A stretch of DNA of 64,000 nucleotides from Tenebrionibacter intestinalis. Lineage in GTDB: Bacteria; Pseudomonadota; Gammaproteobacteria; Enterobacterales; Enterobacteriaceae. Below are positions 42,395 through 52,598 of the stretch, piece by piece (within the stretch, counting starts at the first letter, position 1; the number at the start of each line of letters is the position of its first letter). Position numbers and translations under genes: made by a program. The notes below the pieces were generated by a model. The model was not told where the DNA came from, searched no databases, and saw only the letters and a list, made by a program, of their open reading frames with translations. The stretch spans positions 1 to 64,000 of the forward strand of contig NZ_JAEPBH010000016.1 of NCBI RefSeq assembly GCF_016632365.1, read 5' to 3'.

Positions 42395-42552
42395 ATTGAC
42401 CTTATTAATTATTAACCAAATTCATACACATCAATTGAAACGGCATAGTATTACACAAGTACAACCAAACGGGGATCCACTTTGCCATGAAAATAATGCG
42501 TAACGGTAGCCCGGTAACCGACATAAATCTTAACCCGCGGTGAATACCGGCG

Positions 42553-43455
42553 CTACGCGTCATCTTCTGCCCGGGAGGCGGTCACTATCCGCTGTAAATA
42601 TTTACCGTAGGCTGTTTTTCCAAGCAGCGCGCCTTCATCAAGCACCTGCTGTGTGGTGATCCAGCCCTTACGCCAGGCAATCTCTTCCAGGCAGGCAATT
42701 TTAAGCCCCTGACGTTTCTCTATCGTATGCACAAACTGAGAAGCGTCAGTCATACTGTCCCACGTACCGGTATCAAGCCAGGCGAAACCCCGGCCAAATA
42801 ACTCCACATTTAGCGCCTGTTCTTCAAGATATAGCTGGTTAATGGCCGTAATTTCCAGTTCGCCACGCGCTGAAGGCGCCAGTTGGCGGGCAAAATCGCA
42901 AACGCGCTCGTCATAAAAATAGAGGCCGGTAACAGCCCAGTTTGATTTGGGATGTTCAGGCTTTTCCTCTATGGAAAGCACCCGATAATCTTTATCAAAC
43001 TCAATCACGCCGAACCGATGCGGATCGGTCACCTGATAGCCAAACACCGTCGCTCCCGACAGGCGACTCGCCACGTCCTGCACCCGATGGCCAAAGCCAT
43101 GGCCAAAAAAGATGTTGTCGCCAAGAACCAAAGCACAGCGCTGACCTGCAATAAATTCTTCGCCTATCAAAAACGCCTGCGCCAGGCCTTCGGGTTTAGG
43201 CTGCGCTTGCCAGGTAAACGTCACGCCATAACGCTCGCCATTGCCCAATAATCGCTGAAAAGCAGCCTGATCCTCCGGCGTTGTGATGATTAAAATGTCG
43301 CGAATGCCCGCCAGCATCAGTACCGAAATGGGATAGTAAATCATGGGCTTGTCATACACCGGCAGTAGCTGTTTTGAAACGCCGCGCGTTGTCGGATAAA
43401 GCCGTGTGCCTGAACCGCCCGCAAGCACAATTCCTTTCATCGTTGCTTTTGTCAT
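42553..43455 (-). CDS. rfbA: Glucose-1-phosphate thymidylyltransferase (RfbA/RffH family)
   Basis: Makes dTDP-glucose from dTTP and glucose-1-P, 300 residues. The nucleotide-binding [14 protein letters not shown] is at the start, and [28 protein letters not shown] and [13 protein letters not shown] are catalytic motifs. Details such as [17 protein letters not shown] and FAWLDTGT are closer to the ECA-pathway enzyme RffH than to the O-antigen enzyme RmlA. Its start at 43455 overlaps the rfbB stop (TAATG); a Met at 43440 is an alternative. No gene that uses its product beyond RfbB is in the window. Confidence 0.9.
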   Translation of the reverse strand: MTKATMKGIVLAGGSGTRLYPTTRGVSKQLLPVYDKPMIYYPISVLMLAGIRDILIITTPEDQAAFQRLLGNGERYGVTFTWQAQPKPEGLAQAFLIGEEFIAGQRCALVLGDNIFFGHGFGHRVQDVASRLSGATVFGYQVTDPHRFGVIEFDKDYRVLSIEEKPEHPKSNWAVTGLYFYDERVCDFARQLAPSARGELEITAINQLYLEEQALNVELFGRGFAWLDTGTWDSMTDASQFVHTIEKRQGLKIACLEEIAWRKGWITTQQVLDEGALLGKTAYGKYLQRIVTASRAEDDA

Positions 43456-44522
43456 TATTCTTTACCGGCCTTCTGACATTGATCGTGATATGCGCCATTC
43501 AGAATTCGCTGCCACCAGTTGCGATGGGTGAGATACCATTCAACTGTTTTACGAATACCCGAATCAAACGTCTCCTGGGGAGTCCAGCCCAGTTCACATT
43601 CGATTTTTGACGCATCAATAGCATAGCGCAAATCGTGGCCGGGGCGATCGGCAACAAATGTAATCAGGTCTTCAAACTTCTGAATGCCCGCGGGTTTTTC
43701 AGGCACCCGCTCATCCAGTAGACGACAAATTGTTGTGACCACATCAATATTTCTTCGCTCATTGCGACCGCCAATGTTATATGTCTCTCCCGGCACGCCT
43801 TGTGTCGCCACGCGGTGGAGCGCACGGGCGTGATCGTCAACGTACAGCCAGTCCCGGATCTGATTGCCTGAGCCATAAACAGGCAGCGGTTTGCCACTCA
43901 GCGCATTAATGATGGTCAATGGAATAAGCTTTTCAGGAAAATGATAAGGGCCATAGTTGTTCGAGCAGTTTGTCACGATAGTCGGCAGACCATACGTGCG
44001 CATCCAGGCACGAACTAAATGATCGCTTGCTGCTTTTGATGCTGAATAGGGGCTGCTCGGCGCATAAGGCGTGTTTTCCCGAAAATAATCGCTGCTGCTT
44101 TCCAGATCGCCATACACTTCATCGGTGGAAATATGGTGAAAACGAAAAGACGCCTTACGTTTAGCAGGAAGCGTATCCCACCATCCACGCGCGGCTTCCA
44201 ACAAAGTGTAAGTGCCTACAATATTGGTTTCAATGAACGCGGCCGGACCATCAATCGAACGATCGACGTGGCTTTCCGCCGCCAGATGCATAACCACATC
44301 AGGCGCGAAAGATGCAAAAACAGCATCAAGCGCGGCTCGATGGCAGATATCGACGCGGTGAAAACGATAGCGTGCGCTGTCTGAGACAGGGGCCAGGGAA
44401 TCAGGATTGCCTGCATAGGTGAGTTTATCTACAACGGCCACCCTGGCATCGGTATGATTAATCAGATATCGAACAACGGCAGAACCGATAAAACCAGCGC
44501 CGCCTGTTACAAGGAAGTTCAT
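43455..44522 (-). CDS. rfbB: dTDP-glucose 4,6-dehydratase (RfbB/RffG family)
   Basis: Extended SDR of 355 residues, yielding dTDP-4-keto-6-deoxyglucose. NAD motif [15 protein letters not shown] at 7-21, catalytic [11 protein letters not shown] (Thr-Asp-Glu) near 130 and [11 protein letters not shown] near 160 are intact. It lacks the extra loop seen in RmlB of rhamnose clusters after VYGDL and has the 355-residue length of RffG, so it appears to be the ECA-type paralogue. It lies downstream of gnd behind a terminator, so a separate promoter in the 90-bp gap is expected. Confidence 0.92.
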   Translation of the reverse strand: MNFLVTGGAGFIGSAVVRYLINHTDARVAVVDKLTYAGNPDSLAPVSDSARYRFHRVDICHRAALDAVFASFAPDVVMHLAAESHVDRSIDGPAAFIETNIVGTYTLLEAARGWWDTLPAKRKASFRFHHISTDEVYGDLESSSDYFRENTPYAPSSPYSASKAASDHLVRAWMRTYGLPTIVTNCSNNYGPYHFPEKLIPLTIINALSGKPLPVYGSGNQIRDWLYVDDHARALHRVATQGVPGETYNIGGRNERRNIDVVTTICRLLDERVPEKPAGIQKFEDLITFVADRPGHDLRYAIDASKIECELGWTPQETFDSGIRKTVEWYLTHRNWWQRILNGAYHDQCQKAGKE

Positions 44523-44612
44523 AAACGCTTAACCCCGTAGCAATAGCGTTGAGCTTTAAATAAGCACAGCGCGCAATGTTAACAAAATGCGGTTTCGGGT
44601 AAAGCTAACAAT

Positions 44613-44644
44613 AAAAAAACCAGCTATTTTTAAGCTGGTTTTTT
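44613..44644. terminator. Terminator between gnd and rfbB
   Basis: Perfect 12-bp arms AAAAAACCAGCT and AGCTGGTTTTTT with a 7-base loop, bounded by A and T runs, so it can work in both directions. It lies 26 bp after the gnd stop. Confidence 0.9.
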
Positions 44645-44669
44645 GAGTCATGGGTGCTACCAGTACCGT

Positions 44670-46079
44670 TTAGCCTTCCAGCCATTCGGTATGGAATACC
44701 CCTTCTTTATCGATGCGTTTATAGGTATGCGCACCAAAATAGTCGCGCTGCGCCTGAATCAGGTTTGCAGGCAATACCGCCGAGCGATAGCTGTCATAAT
44801 AAGAAATTGCGGCAGAGAACGTCGGGACCGGGATACCGTTTTGTACGGCATAAGCAACCACATCACGCAGCGCCTGCTGATAATCATCGGCAATTTTCTT
44901 AAAGTATGGCGCCAGCAGCAGGTTAGCAATGGCCGGATTTTCAGCGTAAGCATCGGTGATCTTTTGCAGGAATTGAGCACGAATGATGCAGCCGGCGCGG
45001 AAAATTTTCGCGATTTCGCCGTAATGCAGATCCCATTTATGCTCTTGTGACGCAGCGCGCAACTGAGAGAAGCCCTGGGCATAAGAAACGATTTTCCCCA
45101 GATAGAGCGCACGGCGTACTTTCTCAATAAACTCAGCCTTATCGCCTGAAAATGTTTTTACAGTGGGGCCGCAGAGCACTTTTGACGCAGCCACGCGCTG
45201 CTCTTTAAGCGAGGAGATATAGCGAGCAAAGACCGATTCCGTAATCAGCGAAAGGGGTTCACCGAGATCGAGCGCGCTCTGGCTGGTCCATTTACCGGTA
45301 CCTTTATTCGCGGCTTCATCAAGGATAACATCGACGAGATAATTGCCGGCCTCATCCTTTTTCGTGAAGATATCTTTGGTAATATCAATCAGATAGCTGC
45401 TAAGCTCCCCCTGGTTCCACTCAGAGAAGGTTTGCGCCAGCGCTTCATTGGAAAGATTCAGCCCGTGCTTTAACAGAGCATAAGCCTCGGCAATTAGCTG
45501 CATATCGCCATATTCAATGCCGTTATGAACCATCTTCACATAGTGGCCTGCGCCATCAGGGCCAATATAGGTCACACAGGGTTCACCCTCGGCTACAGCG
45601 GCTATCTGCTTAAGGATAGGCGCGACGAGTTCATAAGCCTCTTTCTGCCCGCCCGGCATGATGGAAGGACCTTTGAGCGCCCCCTCTTCACCGCCGGATA
45701 CGCCGGTACCGATGAAGTTAAAGCCTTCAGCAGACAGTTCACGGTTGCGGCGAATAGTATCCTGGAAAAAGGTATTGCCGCCGTCTATCAGGATATCGCC
45801 CTTTTCGAGATAGGGCTTCAGAGACGCGATCGTTTTATCCGTCCCCTCGCCTGCCTTAACCATCAACAGGATACGGCGCGGCTTCTCCAGAGACTCAACA
45901 AACTCCTGTACTGAATAGTGAGGAACGAGCTTTTTGCCGGGGTTTTCGGCAATCACTTCATCGGTCTTTTCACGGGAGCGGTTGAAAACGGAAACGGTAT
46001 AGCCGCGGCTCTCGATATTGAGCGCCAGATTGCGCCCCATGACGGCCATACCAACAACGCCGATTTGCTGTTTAGACAT
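44670..46079 (-). CDS. gnd: 6-phosphogluconate dehydrogenase, decarboxylating
   Basis: Pentose-phosphate enzyme producing ribulose-5-P, CO2 and NADPH, 469 residues (E. coli 468). NADP motif [15 protein letters not shown] at the start, [11 protein letters not shown] near 128, catalytic Lys in [17 protein letters not shown] near 180 and the C-terminal GAHTYKRID tail are present. gnd is the usual flank of enterobacterial O-antigen clusters and a hot spot for recombination of the region. Its ribosome site ACAGGAG is standard, and its base composition is like the backbone rather than the AT-rich cluster. Confidence 0.97.
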   Translation of the reverse strand: MSKQQIGVVGMAVMGRNLALNIESRGYTVSVFNRSREKTDEVIAENPGKKLVPHYSVQEFVESLEKPRRILLMVKAGEGTDKTIASLKPYLEKGDILIDGGNTFFQDTIRRNRELSAEGFNFIGTGVSGGEEGALKGPSIMPGGQKEAYELVAPILKQIAAVAEGEPCVTYIGPDGAGHYVKMVHNGIEYGDMQLIAEAYALLKHGLNLSNEALAQTFSEWNQGELSSYLIDITKDIFTKKDEAGNYLVDVILDEAANKGTGKWTSQSALDLGEPLSLITESVFARYISSLKEQRVAASKVLCGPTVKTFSGDKAEFIEKVRRALYLGKIVSYAQGFSQLRAASQEHKWDLHYGEIAKIFRAGCIIRAQFLQKITDAYAENPAIANLLLAPYFKKIADDYQQALRDVVAYAVQNGIPVPTFSAAISYYDSYRSAVLPANLIQAQRDYFGAHTYKRIDKEGVFHTEWLEG

Positions 46080-46203
46080 TACATACTCCTGTCAGGTGTG
46101 CTCACTGCGTACATACACAGTCTTGTAATCGTTACAATAATAACTCAGCTTAACAAGATATGAATAGCTATTGGTGTCCATACAATGAAATATTTTGCAA
46201 CAA

Positions 46204-47370
46204 TTAATCACTACCGAATAAATCGCGTGTATAAACTTTTTCAATTATATCATTAAGTTCATCTGTTTTTCTATTTGCAACTATTACGTCAGATAACTTC
46301 TTAAATACTTCGAAATCATGGATAACTTTATAATTACAGAAAACATCTTCAGATAGAGTTGGCTCATAAACTATAACTTCAACGCCTTTTGTGTTAATTC
46401 GCTTCATTATACCCTGTATTGAAGATGCTCTAAAATTATCTGATCCAGATTTCATTACAAGCCGATATATTCCTACAACTCTCGGTTTGCGTGATAAAAT
46501 TGAATTTGCGATAAAATCTTTACGAGTGCAATTAGCATCAACTATAGCACTAATAAGATTATTAGGTATTGTTTGATAATTAGCCCGAAGCTGTTTAGTG
46601 TCTTTAGGAAGGCAATAGCCGCCATATCCGAAAGAAGGGTTATTATAGTGAGTGCCAATCCTTGGATCCAGGCAAACACCTTCAATTATTTGTCGACTAT
46701 TCAAGTTGAAGCTTTCAGCATAACTATCCAGTTCATTAAAATAGGCAACCCGCATCGCCAGATAAGTATTAGCAAAAAGCTTAATAGCTTCGGCCTCCGT
46801 CGAGTCGGTGAATAAAACGGGAATATTCTTCTCTATTGCGCCCTGTTTGAGCAATTCAGCAAATCGAATAGCACGCTCGGAATTTTCACCAATAACAATC
46901 CTTGATGGGTATAAATTGTCATATAAGGCTCGTCCTTCCCGTAAAAATTCTGGAGAAAATATAACGTTATCAGTCGAATATTTTTCTTTAATAAATTTTG
47001 TAAAACCAACTGGAACTGTAGACTTGATAACAATAGTTGCTGATGGGTTAATTTTCAGGACATCTTGTATAACTTCCTCTACGGTTTTTGTATTAAAATA
47101 ATTAGTATTTGGATCGTAATCTGTAGGCGTAGCGATAATGACGTATTCAGCATCTTTATAAGCTTCATATTTATTATCTGTCACCTCTAAATTGAGAGGC
47201 TGGTGCTCAAGATATTCCTGGATATACTCATCCGCAATTGGAGAAATTTTTTTATTTAAAAGCGTAATTCTTTTATGATCAATGTCAAATGCAACTACAT
47301 GATTATGTTGCGCAAGCAAGATGCTGTTTGAAAGGCCAACATAGCCTGTACCGCTAATTGATATTTTCAT
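46204..47370 (-). CDS. ugd: UDP-glucose 6-dehydrogenase
   Basis: Oxidises UDP-glucose to UDP-glucuronate, 388 residues. [14 protein letters not shown] is the NAD site, and the catalytic Cys lies in [15 protein letters not shown] near 260. The gene is strongly AT-rich and sits upstream of gnd at the end of the acquired cluster, whereas in E. coli ugd lies on the other side of gnd. UDP-GlcA could enter the O-unit or, through Arn enzymes, provide L-Ara4N for lipid A. Confidence 0.95.
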   Translation of the reverse strand: MKISISGTGYVGLSNSILLAQHNHVVAFDIDHKRITLLNKKISPIADEYIQEYLEHQPLNLEVTDNKYEAYKDAEYVIIATPTDYDPNTNYFNTKTVEEVIQDVLKINPSATIVIKSTVPVGFTKFIKEKYSTDNVIFSPEFLREGRALYDNLYPSRIVIGENSERAIRFAELLKQGAIEKNIPVLFTDSTEAEAIKLFANTYLAMRVAYFNELDSYAESFNLNSRQIIEGVCLDPRIGTHYNNPSFGYGGYCLPKDTKQLRANYQTIPNNLISAIVDANCTRKDFIANSILSRKPRVVGIYRLVMKSGSDNFRASSIQGIMKRINTKGVEVIVYEPTLSEDVFCNYKVIHDFEVFKKLSDVIVANRKTDELNDIIEKVYTRDLFGSD

Positions 47371-47408
47371 TTAATCACCAAAATAATTTATAGATTTTGA
47401 CTCAAGCA

Positions 47409-48326
47409 TTACGGTTTGTACAGTTCAGAATTAGTTAGTTTCTTTGAATCACAAAAAGCGTGATAGATAACTTTACATGCAGCTAAATCAAATTTTAGGA
47501 GTGAATATGTAAATACTGCTGCAGATAACCAATATGGTTTTATTCGAACAAAAAAATTCTCTCCATAAGTCCTGTTAATATAAAAATAATTCCTCCACAT
47601 AAAATAACCTTTCCATGAAGACAGGTCTGCTGAGAGATTGTTATCTAGTAATCTGATCGCTTTAGCCTTAGGCACACATTTAATAGTATATCCCTTCTTT
47701 TTAGCTCGTATAGAATAATCCAAATCATCATTAAATATAAAAAATTTTGCATTAGGCAAACCAATTGAATCTATAATATCTCTGGTAATTAAAGGTCCCT
47801 CAAAAGGCACGCTATGAATTTCAAAAATAGATTCAGTATTAATAGTGCCTTCTAATACAGCTTCTTTTACTGTTTTAGTTTTAGATCTTATAAGAAAAGG
47901 ATTGGTGAGATTATATTCTAATGGGGAAAGCTCAGCACAGTTGCCACTTTTATCATATCTCATAGGCTGAAAAATTCCTGATCCTTGGCAATTTTCAAGC
48001 AATTTTTCCAGACAGTCTATCTCCGGAAGTAAATCATCATCCATGAGCCATAAATAATCAAAGTTAAACTCCAGAGCTTTAGTAAAACCGTATCTAAATC
48101 CCCCAGCTCCACCAAGATTATCTCCTGTATTATGATATGAAATATTTTGATTATTTCGAATAATATTCCTGACTAATTCTTCCGTACCATCAGAGCTATT
48201 ATTATCAATAACTAATATTTTTTCTATATTAACTGTCTGTTCACTGAGGCTTTTAATTATGCTCTTCAGGAAATTCTTCCTTTTATAAGTTACTATCACA
48301 GCTATAACGGATTTATTCGTTAACAT
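47409..48326 (-). CDS. GT2 glycosyltransferase, probable galactofuranosyltransferase
   Basis: Cytoplasmic GT-A glycosyltransferase of 305 residues. It has the GT2 opening VIAVIVTYKRKNFL, DNNSSDGT near 42, and the combination NLGGAGGFRYG with WLMDDD near 90, typical of the GlfT2/WbbI-like branch that transfers Galf or rhamnose. FNDDLDYSIRAKKKGY near 200 is the conserved acceptor-side acidic motif. Since glf is in the same cluster, transfer of Galf is the most likely activity; linkage and acceptor are unknown. AGGGGG ribosome site within the end of the preceding gene. Confidence 0.8.
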   Translation of the reverse strand: MLTNKSVIAVIVTYKRKNFLKSIIKSLSEQTVNIEKILVIDNNSSDGTEELVRNIIRNNQNISYHNTGDNLGGAGGFRYGFTKALEFNFDYLWLMDDDLLPEIDCLEKLLENCQGSGIFQPMRYDKSGNCAELSPLEYNLTNPFLIRSKTKTVKEAVLEGTINTESIFEIHSVPFEGPLITRDIIDSIGLPNAKFFIFNDDLDYSIRAKKKGYTIKCVPKAKAIRLLDNNLSADLSSWKGYFMWRNYFYINRTYGENFFVRIKPYWLSAAVFTYSLLKFDLAACKVIYHAFCDSKKLTNSELYKP

Positions 48327-48327
48327 A

Positions 48328-49164
48328 TTAACCCCCTTTTAGATAATCACTTAAAAAAATAAAAAAATAGTTAACATTAAAATATCTGACCGATTTTTTT
48401 AAATTTTGTATACAGATCGTTTTTTTCAGTTTTTTACGTTCAGAACCAGAATATTTATGCATTATTACCTGATAGGCCCTTCTTGCTTTATCAAGCTGGT
48501 TAGTTATTTTTAGCGCTGTATCATCTCTGTAATTTAATGTATATTCTCTCGAAGTAACTATGCTTCCTTTTTTAGCTAATCGCAAGTACATATCGTAATC
48601 TTGAATAGCCGGAAGCGAGGAATCGAACCCCCCGATAGAAATTATTGCTTCTCTATCAACTAATACGGAAGAAGTTGATCCAGGGTAATTGCATCCCAAC
48701 ATAGCATTAAATTGATCGTTTTTTGGAATAATATTTAAGGATCTTCGGATTTTATTTTTTGAATAATTTATAATATTCTTACCACTATAAGCTAATACTG
48801 CTTCAGGTACTTCTATAAATTGGTTCATCAAAGTTTCAAGGTGATTTTCTTGCCATGTATCATCATCATCAAGAAAAGCGACAAATTTAGCTGAAGATAA
48901 ATTAATACCTCGATTACGACTGAAGCAGGCCCCTTGATTTTTTTCATTTCTATAAAAAAGCACTTTACTGTCATCTAAACCAACCGAAGTCAAATGTGCT
49001 CTAAGCTCTACTTCAGTAAAGGAAGAATTATCATCAATAACAAATATAGTTTTTACTGGAATGGTTTGCAACAGTACAGATTTCACTGCACTTACAAGCA
49101 ATTCAAGTCGCTCATAGCTTGGTATAACTACATCTATAAATTTCATATTATTGTTACTTATCAT
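48328..49164 (-). CDS. GT2 glycosyltransferase
   Basis: GT-A family transferase, 278 residues: IDVVIPSYERLELL, the nucleotide-binding VIDDNSS near 40, ACFSRNRGIN near 83 and the metal-binding FLDDDDTW near 97. The C-terminal half is Lys-rich with no clear membrane segment. It presumably adds one sugar of the O-unit on undecaprenyl phosphate; donor unknown. The start at 49164 has GAGG seven bases upstream; Met at 49146 is the alternative. Confidence 0.85.
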   Translation of the reverse strand: MISNNNMKFIDVVIPSYERLELLVSAVKSVLLQTIPVKTIFVIDDNSSFTEVELRAHLTSVGLDDSKVLFYRNEKNQGACFSRNRGINLSSAKFVAFLDDDDTWQENHLETLMNQFIEVPEAVLAYSGKNIINYSKNKIRRSLNIIPKNDQFNAMLGCNYPGSTSSVLVDREAIISIGGFDSSLPAIQDYDMYLRLAKKGSIVTSREYTLNYRDDTALKITNQLDKARRAYQVIMHKYSGSERKKLKKTICIQNLKKSVRYFNVNYFFIFLSDYLKGG

Positions 49165-49171
49165 ATAAACC

Positions 49172-50218
49172 TCAAAAGAATCCTTCCCAATAATTATCAG
49201 GGTTTGATGCTGCTATATATAATTGAGCAGAACACACGGAAATAACAAACAAGAAAAATAGAATTTTTTCACGTTTTCGAAGAAACACTAATAAGCAAGG
49301 ATATATTACTATCTCCAACACCCTAAAAAACATATTAAACCTTGCTGCCAGCATAGCGGCATCATAAAAAATAAGGTACAAACAGAATCCTGTTATATAT
49401 ATTATCAGTAAGTTATCTAGAGCCTTTGATTTTTGTAGCGATGAATATCGAAAAAATAATAGACAAAAAATTATTATTAATCGAAGCAACAGAGATACAA
49501 TATCTACCCCACCCCATGAAACCATAAAATGCTCAAATTTCCCTGGTGCTATAATATTTACCAGTTTGACAAGGGCATTACTCAAATAAAGAATTGTAGA
49601 TATTATTATCGTGATATAACAAAATAAAGTTAAACGTAATTCTGCAATAAATATGAGATAGGATATAAAAATCAAAGATCCCGTAGAATGCAACATACTC
49701 GCTAATACACTAATAGTTAAAACTCTAAACGTCTTTTTATTAAAGAAATCTTTTAGAGCAAAAACAAACATCCCCATAGCTATACCTTGTCGCATTGCAT
49801 TAAATACATAGGGGATATAAAAGCAGCAAAAAAAAATAAAAACAGCCAGCAATAGGTTAAATTTTAATATATCACGCAATCGATACAAGCCAATATAAAC
49901 TAAGCCTATCGTTATTACAGCATTCAGTACAAAAAATGTATCTATATCGCCTACTGCCGAAAGGAAATATATAAAATACTTATATCCAAACTCAATACCA
50001 GCATAATGTAGGTCCAACTGACTGGTATTCAATGATGCACTTATAGCATACCATATGTTACTATACTCTTGATAATCAGTACCAGTGCCCGGTCTTATTG
50101 AAGCGATAATAGCAAGTGACAGCATTACTATAAAAGCAAAGCCCGCGTATTTCCTTCGAGAGAAAATAGACGTACAAGCTCCAACAAACAATGGTATGAG
50201 AATTAATATATATATCAC
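49172..50218 (-). CDS. wzy: O-antigen polymerase Wzy (EpsG-like)
   Basis: Very hydrophobic, AT-rich gene product of 348 residues with about ten predicted membrane segments. The loop motif SIRPGTGTDYQEYSNIWY near 43-60 and FNAMRQGIAMGMFVFAL near 145 are characteristic of EpsG-type polymerases. In a cluster with Wzx and Wzz, the remaining polytopic protein with a long periplasmic loop is expected to be the polymerase. Identity by topology and motif. Confidence 0.85.
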   Translation of the reverse strand: MIYILILIPLFVGACTSIFSRRKYAGFAFIVMLSLAIIASIRPGTGTDYQEYSNIWYAISASLNTSQLDLHYAGIEFGYKYFIYFLSAVGDIDTFFVLNAVITIGLVYIGLYRLRDILKFNLLLAVFIFFCCFYIPYVFNAMRQGIAMGMFVFALKDFFNKKTFRVLTISVLASMLHSTGSLIFISYLIFIAELRLTLFCYITIIISTILYLSNALVKLVNIIAPGKFEHFMVSWGGVDIVSLLLRLIIIFCLLFFRYSSLQKSKALDNLLIIYITGFCLYLIFYDAAMLAARFNMFFRVLEIVIYPCLLVFLRKREKILFFLFVISVCSAQLYIAASNPDNYWEGFF

Positions 50219-50237
50219 AAACGGCCCTTATTTAATA

Positions 50238-51350
50238 TTAACTCAGAGCAGTAATTTTTTGTATTGTGTGTAAGGCTGATCGTATTACTTGATGCATATC
50301 ATAATACTTATACTCTGCCAACCTTCCACCAAATATTACATCCACTTCCTGCTTCACCAATTTAGCGTATTGTTTATAAACATGCATATTTTTTTCATTA
50401 TTAACCGGATAATAAGCTTCTTTTGACCTATCCCAATTCTGTGGATATTCTTTAGTAATAAGAGTAAAATCAGTATCTACATAATCAAAATGTTTATGTT
50501 CAATTATTCTGGTAAAAGGCGTCTCTGCATCCGTAAAATTAATAACAGCACAACCTTGATAATTTTCTATATCTAGTTTTTCAGTTTTAAAGTCCAGAGA
50601 ACGATATTCAAGTTCTCCATACTTATAGTCATAATACCGATCTATAGGCCCTGTATAAATTAACTTTTTTGTATTTTGTTGTATGTTTTCTTTATGTTCG
50701 AAGTAATCGTAGTTTAACTTCACTTCAACTCCTGAAAGCATCTTTTGTATTAACTTTGTATAGCCACCTATAGGGATACCTTGATACTTATCAGAAAAAT
50801 AATTATTATCGAATGTAAATCTTACAGGAATCCTCTTGATAATAAATGAAGGCAGTTCAGTAGCTTTTCTTCCCCACTGTTTCTCTGTATATCCTTTAAT
50901 TAAAATATTATATATATCACTACCAACTAATGAGATAGCCATTTCTTCAAGGTTAGAAGGTTCGCCATTTAGATCAAGAACAAAACCTTCTTTTTGTTCT
51001 TTAATTTTAGCAATAGCTTCAGCGGGTGTAATAGTTCCCCATAACTGATAAAAAGTATTCATATTAAACGGTAAGTTGTAAAGTTTTCCCTTGAAATTGG
51101 CCATCGGTGAGTTAGTAAAACGATTAAACTCACAAAAAGAGTTAACGTAATCCCATATTATTTTATCATTTGTGTGAAATATATGAGCTCCATATTTATG
51201 CATCTGTATTCCATTACAGTCTTCTGTATATGCATTACCTGCAATATGTCCTCTTTTATCAATTACCAGTACTTTTTTACCTAATTTATTTAATTCATGT
51301 GCACACACTGCACCAAAAAAGCCAGCACCAACTATAGTGTAATCGTACAT
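50238..51350 (-). CDS. glf: UDP-galactopyranose mutase
   Basis: Flavoenzyme converting UDP-Galp to UDP-Galf, 370 residues, normal length. FAD-binding VGAGFFGAVCAHELNKLGKKVLV-type N-terminus (GAGFFG at 8-13), KYGAHIFHTND near 60, FNMNTFYQLWG near 85, the conserved KQWGRKATELP near 160 and the C-terminal GGRLAEYKYYDMHQV are all present. It indicates galactofuranose in the O-antigen. Confidence 0.96.
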   Translation of the reverse strand: MYDYTIVGAGFFGAVCAHELNKLGKKVLVIDKRGHIAGNAYTEDCNGIQMHKYGAHIFHTNDKIIWDYVNSFCEFNRFTNSPMANFKGKLYNLPFNMNTFYQLWGTITPAEAIAKIKEQKEGFVLDLNGEPSNLEEMAISLVGSDIYNILIKGYTEKQWGRKATELPSFIIKRIPVRFTFDNNYFSDKYQGIPIGGYTKLIQKMLSGVEVKLNYDYFEHKENIQQNTKKLIYTGPIDRYYDYKYGELEYRSLDFKTEKLDIENYQGCAVINFTDAETPFTRIIEHKHFDYVDTDFTLITKEYPQNWDRSKEAYYPVNNEKNMHVYKQYAKLVKQEVDVIFGGRLAEYKYYDMHQVIRSALHTIQKITALS

Positions 51351-51365
51351 ATCTTCATATCCTTA

Positions 51366-52598
51366 TTAGCTTTTAAATATAGAATTATAAATTTTAAATG
51401 CTAAAGCATAAAGTGTTTTCCATTGATAAATTTTAGGGAATCTTTTCTCGTTAAAAGCAACACATAATTTGACAACAGTCTCATCTAAAGGAGTAATACT
51501 AATATCCTTAATTTTATCTAAAAGGAAGGCAGAATTCTTTTTCCAGACATAATTCTCCAAAGCATCGGCCCTTGCTTTTTCCTGCCATTCAGATAATTGT
51601 TCCCTGTTTTCTATATAAGTTACTAATCCTGAGGTTAAATCTGTTATTGAGCATTCATTTTGTGGCCAATAGTATCCATCTGCTCGTGCAAATTTTTTAT
51701 TAATTTTAATTGCGGTATCTATCGATTGGTTTATAAATTCATTCATCGGTCCATCATTAGGTACAATGAGAGGCATGCTACAGCTTTTTGCCTCTGCCAT
51801 CGTTAAACCAAGCCCATCGAGCCGCGATGGATAAACATAAACATCACCTAAATGATATAGTCCTGGTGCAGTTACCGTTTTGGTAATTATTTTAATATTA
51901 TTATTTTTCACATAACTCTCAAATAATTTTTTCTCTTCACATGTAAGTTTTTCTCCAAGTTGATCTATACTTAACTGGCTATGTATTATAAGCTCTGATT
52001 TTTTTAAATCAGCTATTGTTAACGAAAGATAAGCTTTTAATAGTAGATCGGTACCTTTACGGTGAGCATTCATTCCGCAAGAATGAAAAAAACGAACTTT
52101 ATCTGATTTTACTCTTTGTTCATGTGCAGCAAAGATATTTACATCGGTTCCCCATGGACAATAAATAGCATTTTTATGCGTAGAAAACGCTGATAGATGT
52201 TTTTTAGTATTACAAATAAGGAAATCATAAATATCGTAACATGGCAACATCAACTCCGTATAGTAATCAACATAAGCGCCAACTTTGATACCAAGGCGTT
52301 TACATAAGATTACAGGCTCAAACCACACTTGTTCATTGAATAAAACAACATCTATTTTTTTTTGTAATAACCAACTCTCAAACTCTTTTTTATCCACATA
52401 ATTATATATAGGAAAAGCATTTTTTTCTTGCCAGTAAACTTTCGAGGAATCCCAGTTAGGATCATTTTTTGCAAATTTTTCTCCGCCTCTGGCATAAATA
52501 AATACACTTCCCCCTTGTTCTTCAAAGGCATCTTTATACTGACGTGATACATACGCTGCCCCGCGTTCAAACCACGTTGTGACTATGCCAATATTCAT
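51366..52598 (-). CDS. GT4 glycosyltransferase
   Basis: GT-B fold transferase, 410 residues. The C-terminal half has the donor-site signature YPSRLDGLGLTMAEAKSCSMP near 255-275 with the E-x7-E-like acids of GT4 enzymes. The N-terminal acceptor domain begins NIGIVTTWFERGAAYVSRQY. It starts 4 bp inside the wzx end. It transfers one sugar of the O-unit with retention of configuration; donor not predictable. Confidence 0.85.
   Translation of the reverse strand: MNIGIVTTWFERGAAYVSRQYKDAFEEQGGSVFIYARGGEKFAKNDPNWDSSKVYWQEKNAFPIYNYVDKKEFESWLLQKKIDVVLFNEQVWFEPVILCKRLGIKVGAYVDYYTELMLPCYDIYDFLICNTKKHLSAFSTHKNAIYCPWGTDVNIFAAHEQRVKSDKVRFFHSCGMNAHRKGTDLLLKAYLSLTIADLKKSELIIHSQLSIDQLGEKLTCEEKKLFESYVKNNNIKIITKTVTAPGLYHLGDVYVYPSRLDGLGLTMAEAKSCSMPLIVPNDGPMNEFINQSIDTAIKINKKFARADGYYWPQNECSITDLTSGLVTYIENREQLSEWQEKARADALENYVWKKNSAFLLDKIKDISITPLDETVVKLCVAFNEKRFPKIYQWKTLYALAFKIYNSIFKS

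Noticed and set aside
42553-44522. A dTDP-rhamnose pathway
   Set aside because: rmlC and rmlD are absent and the two proteins present look like RffG and RffH.
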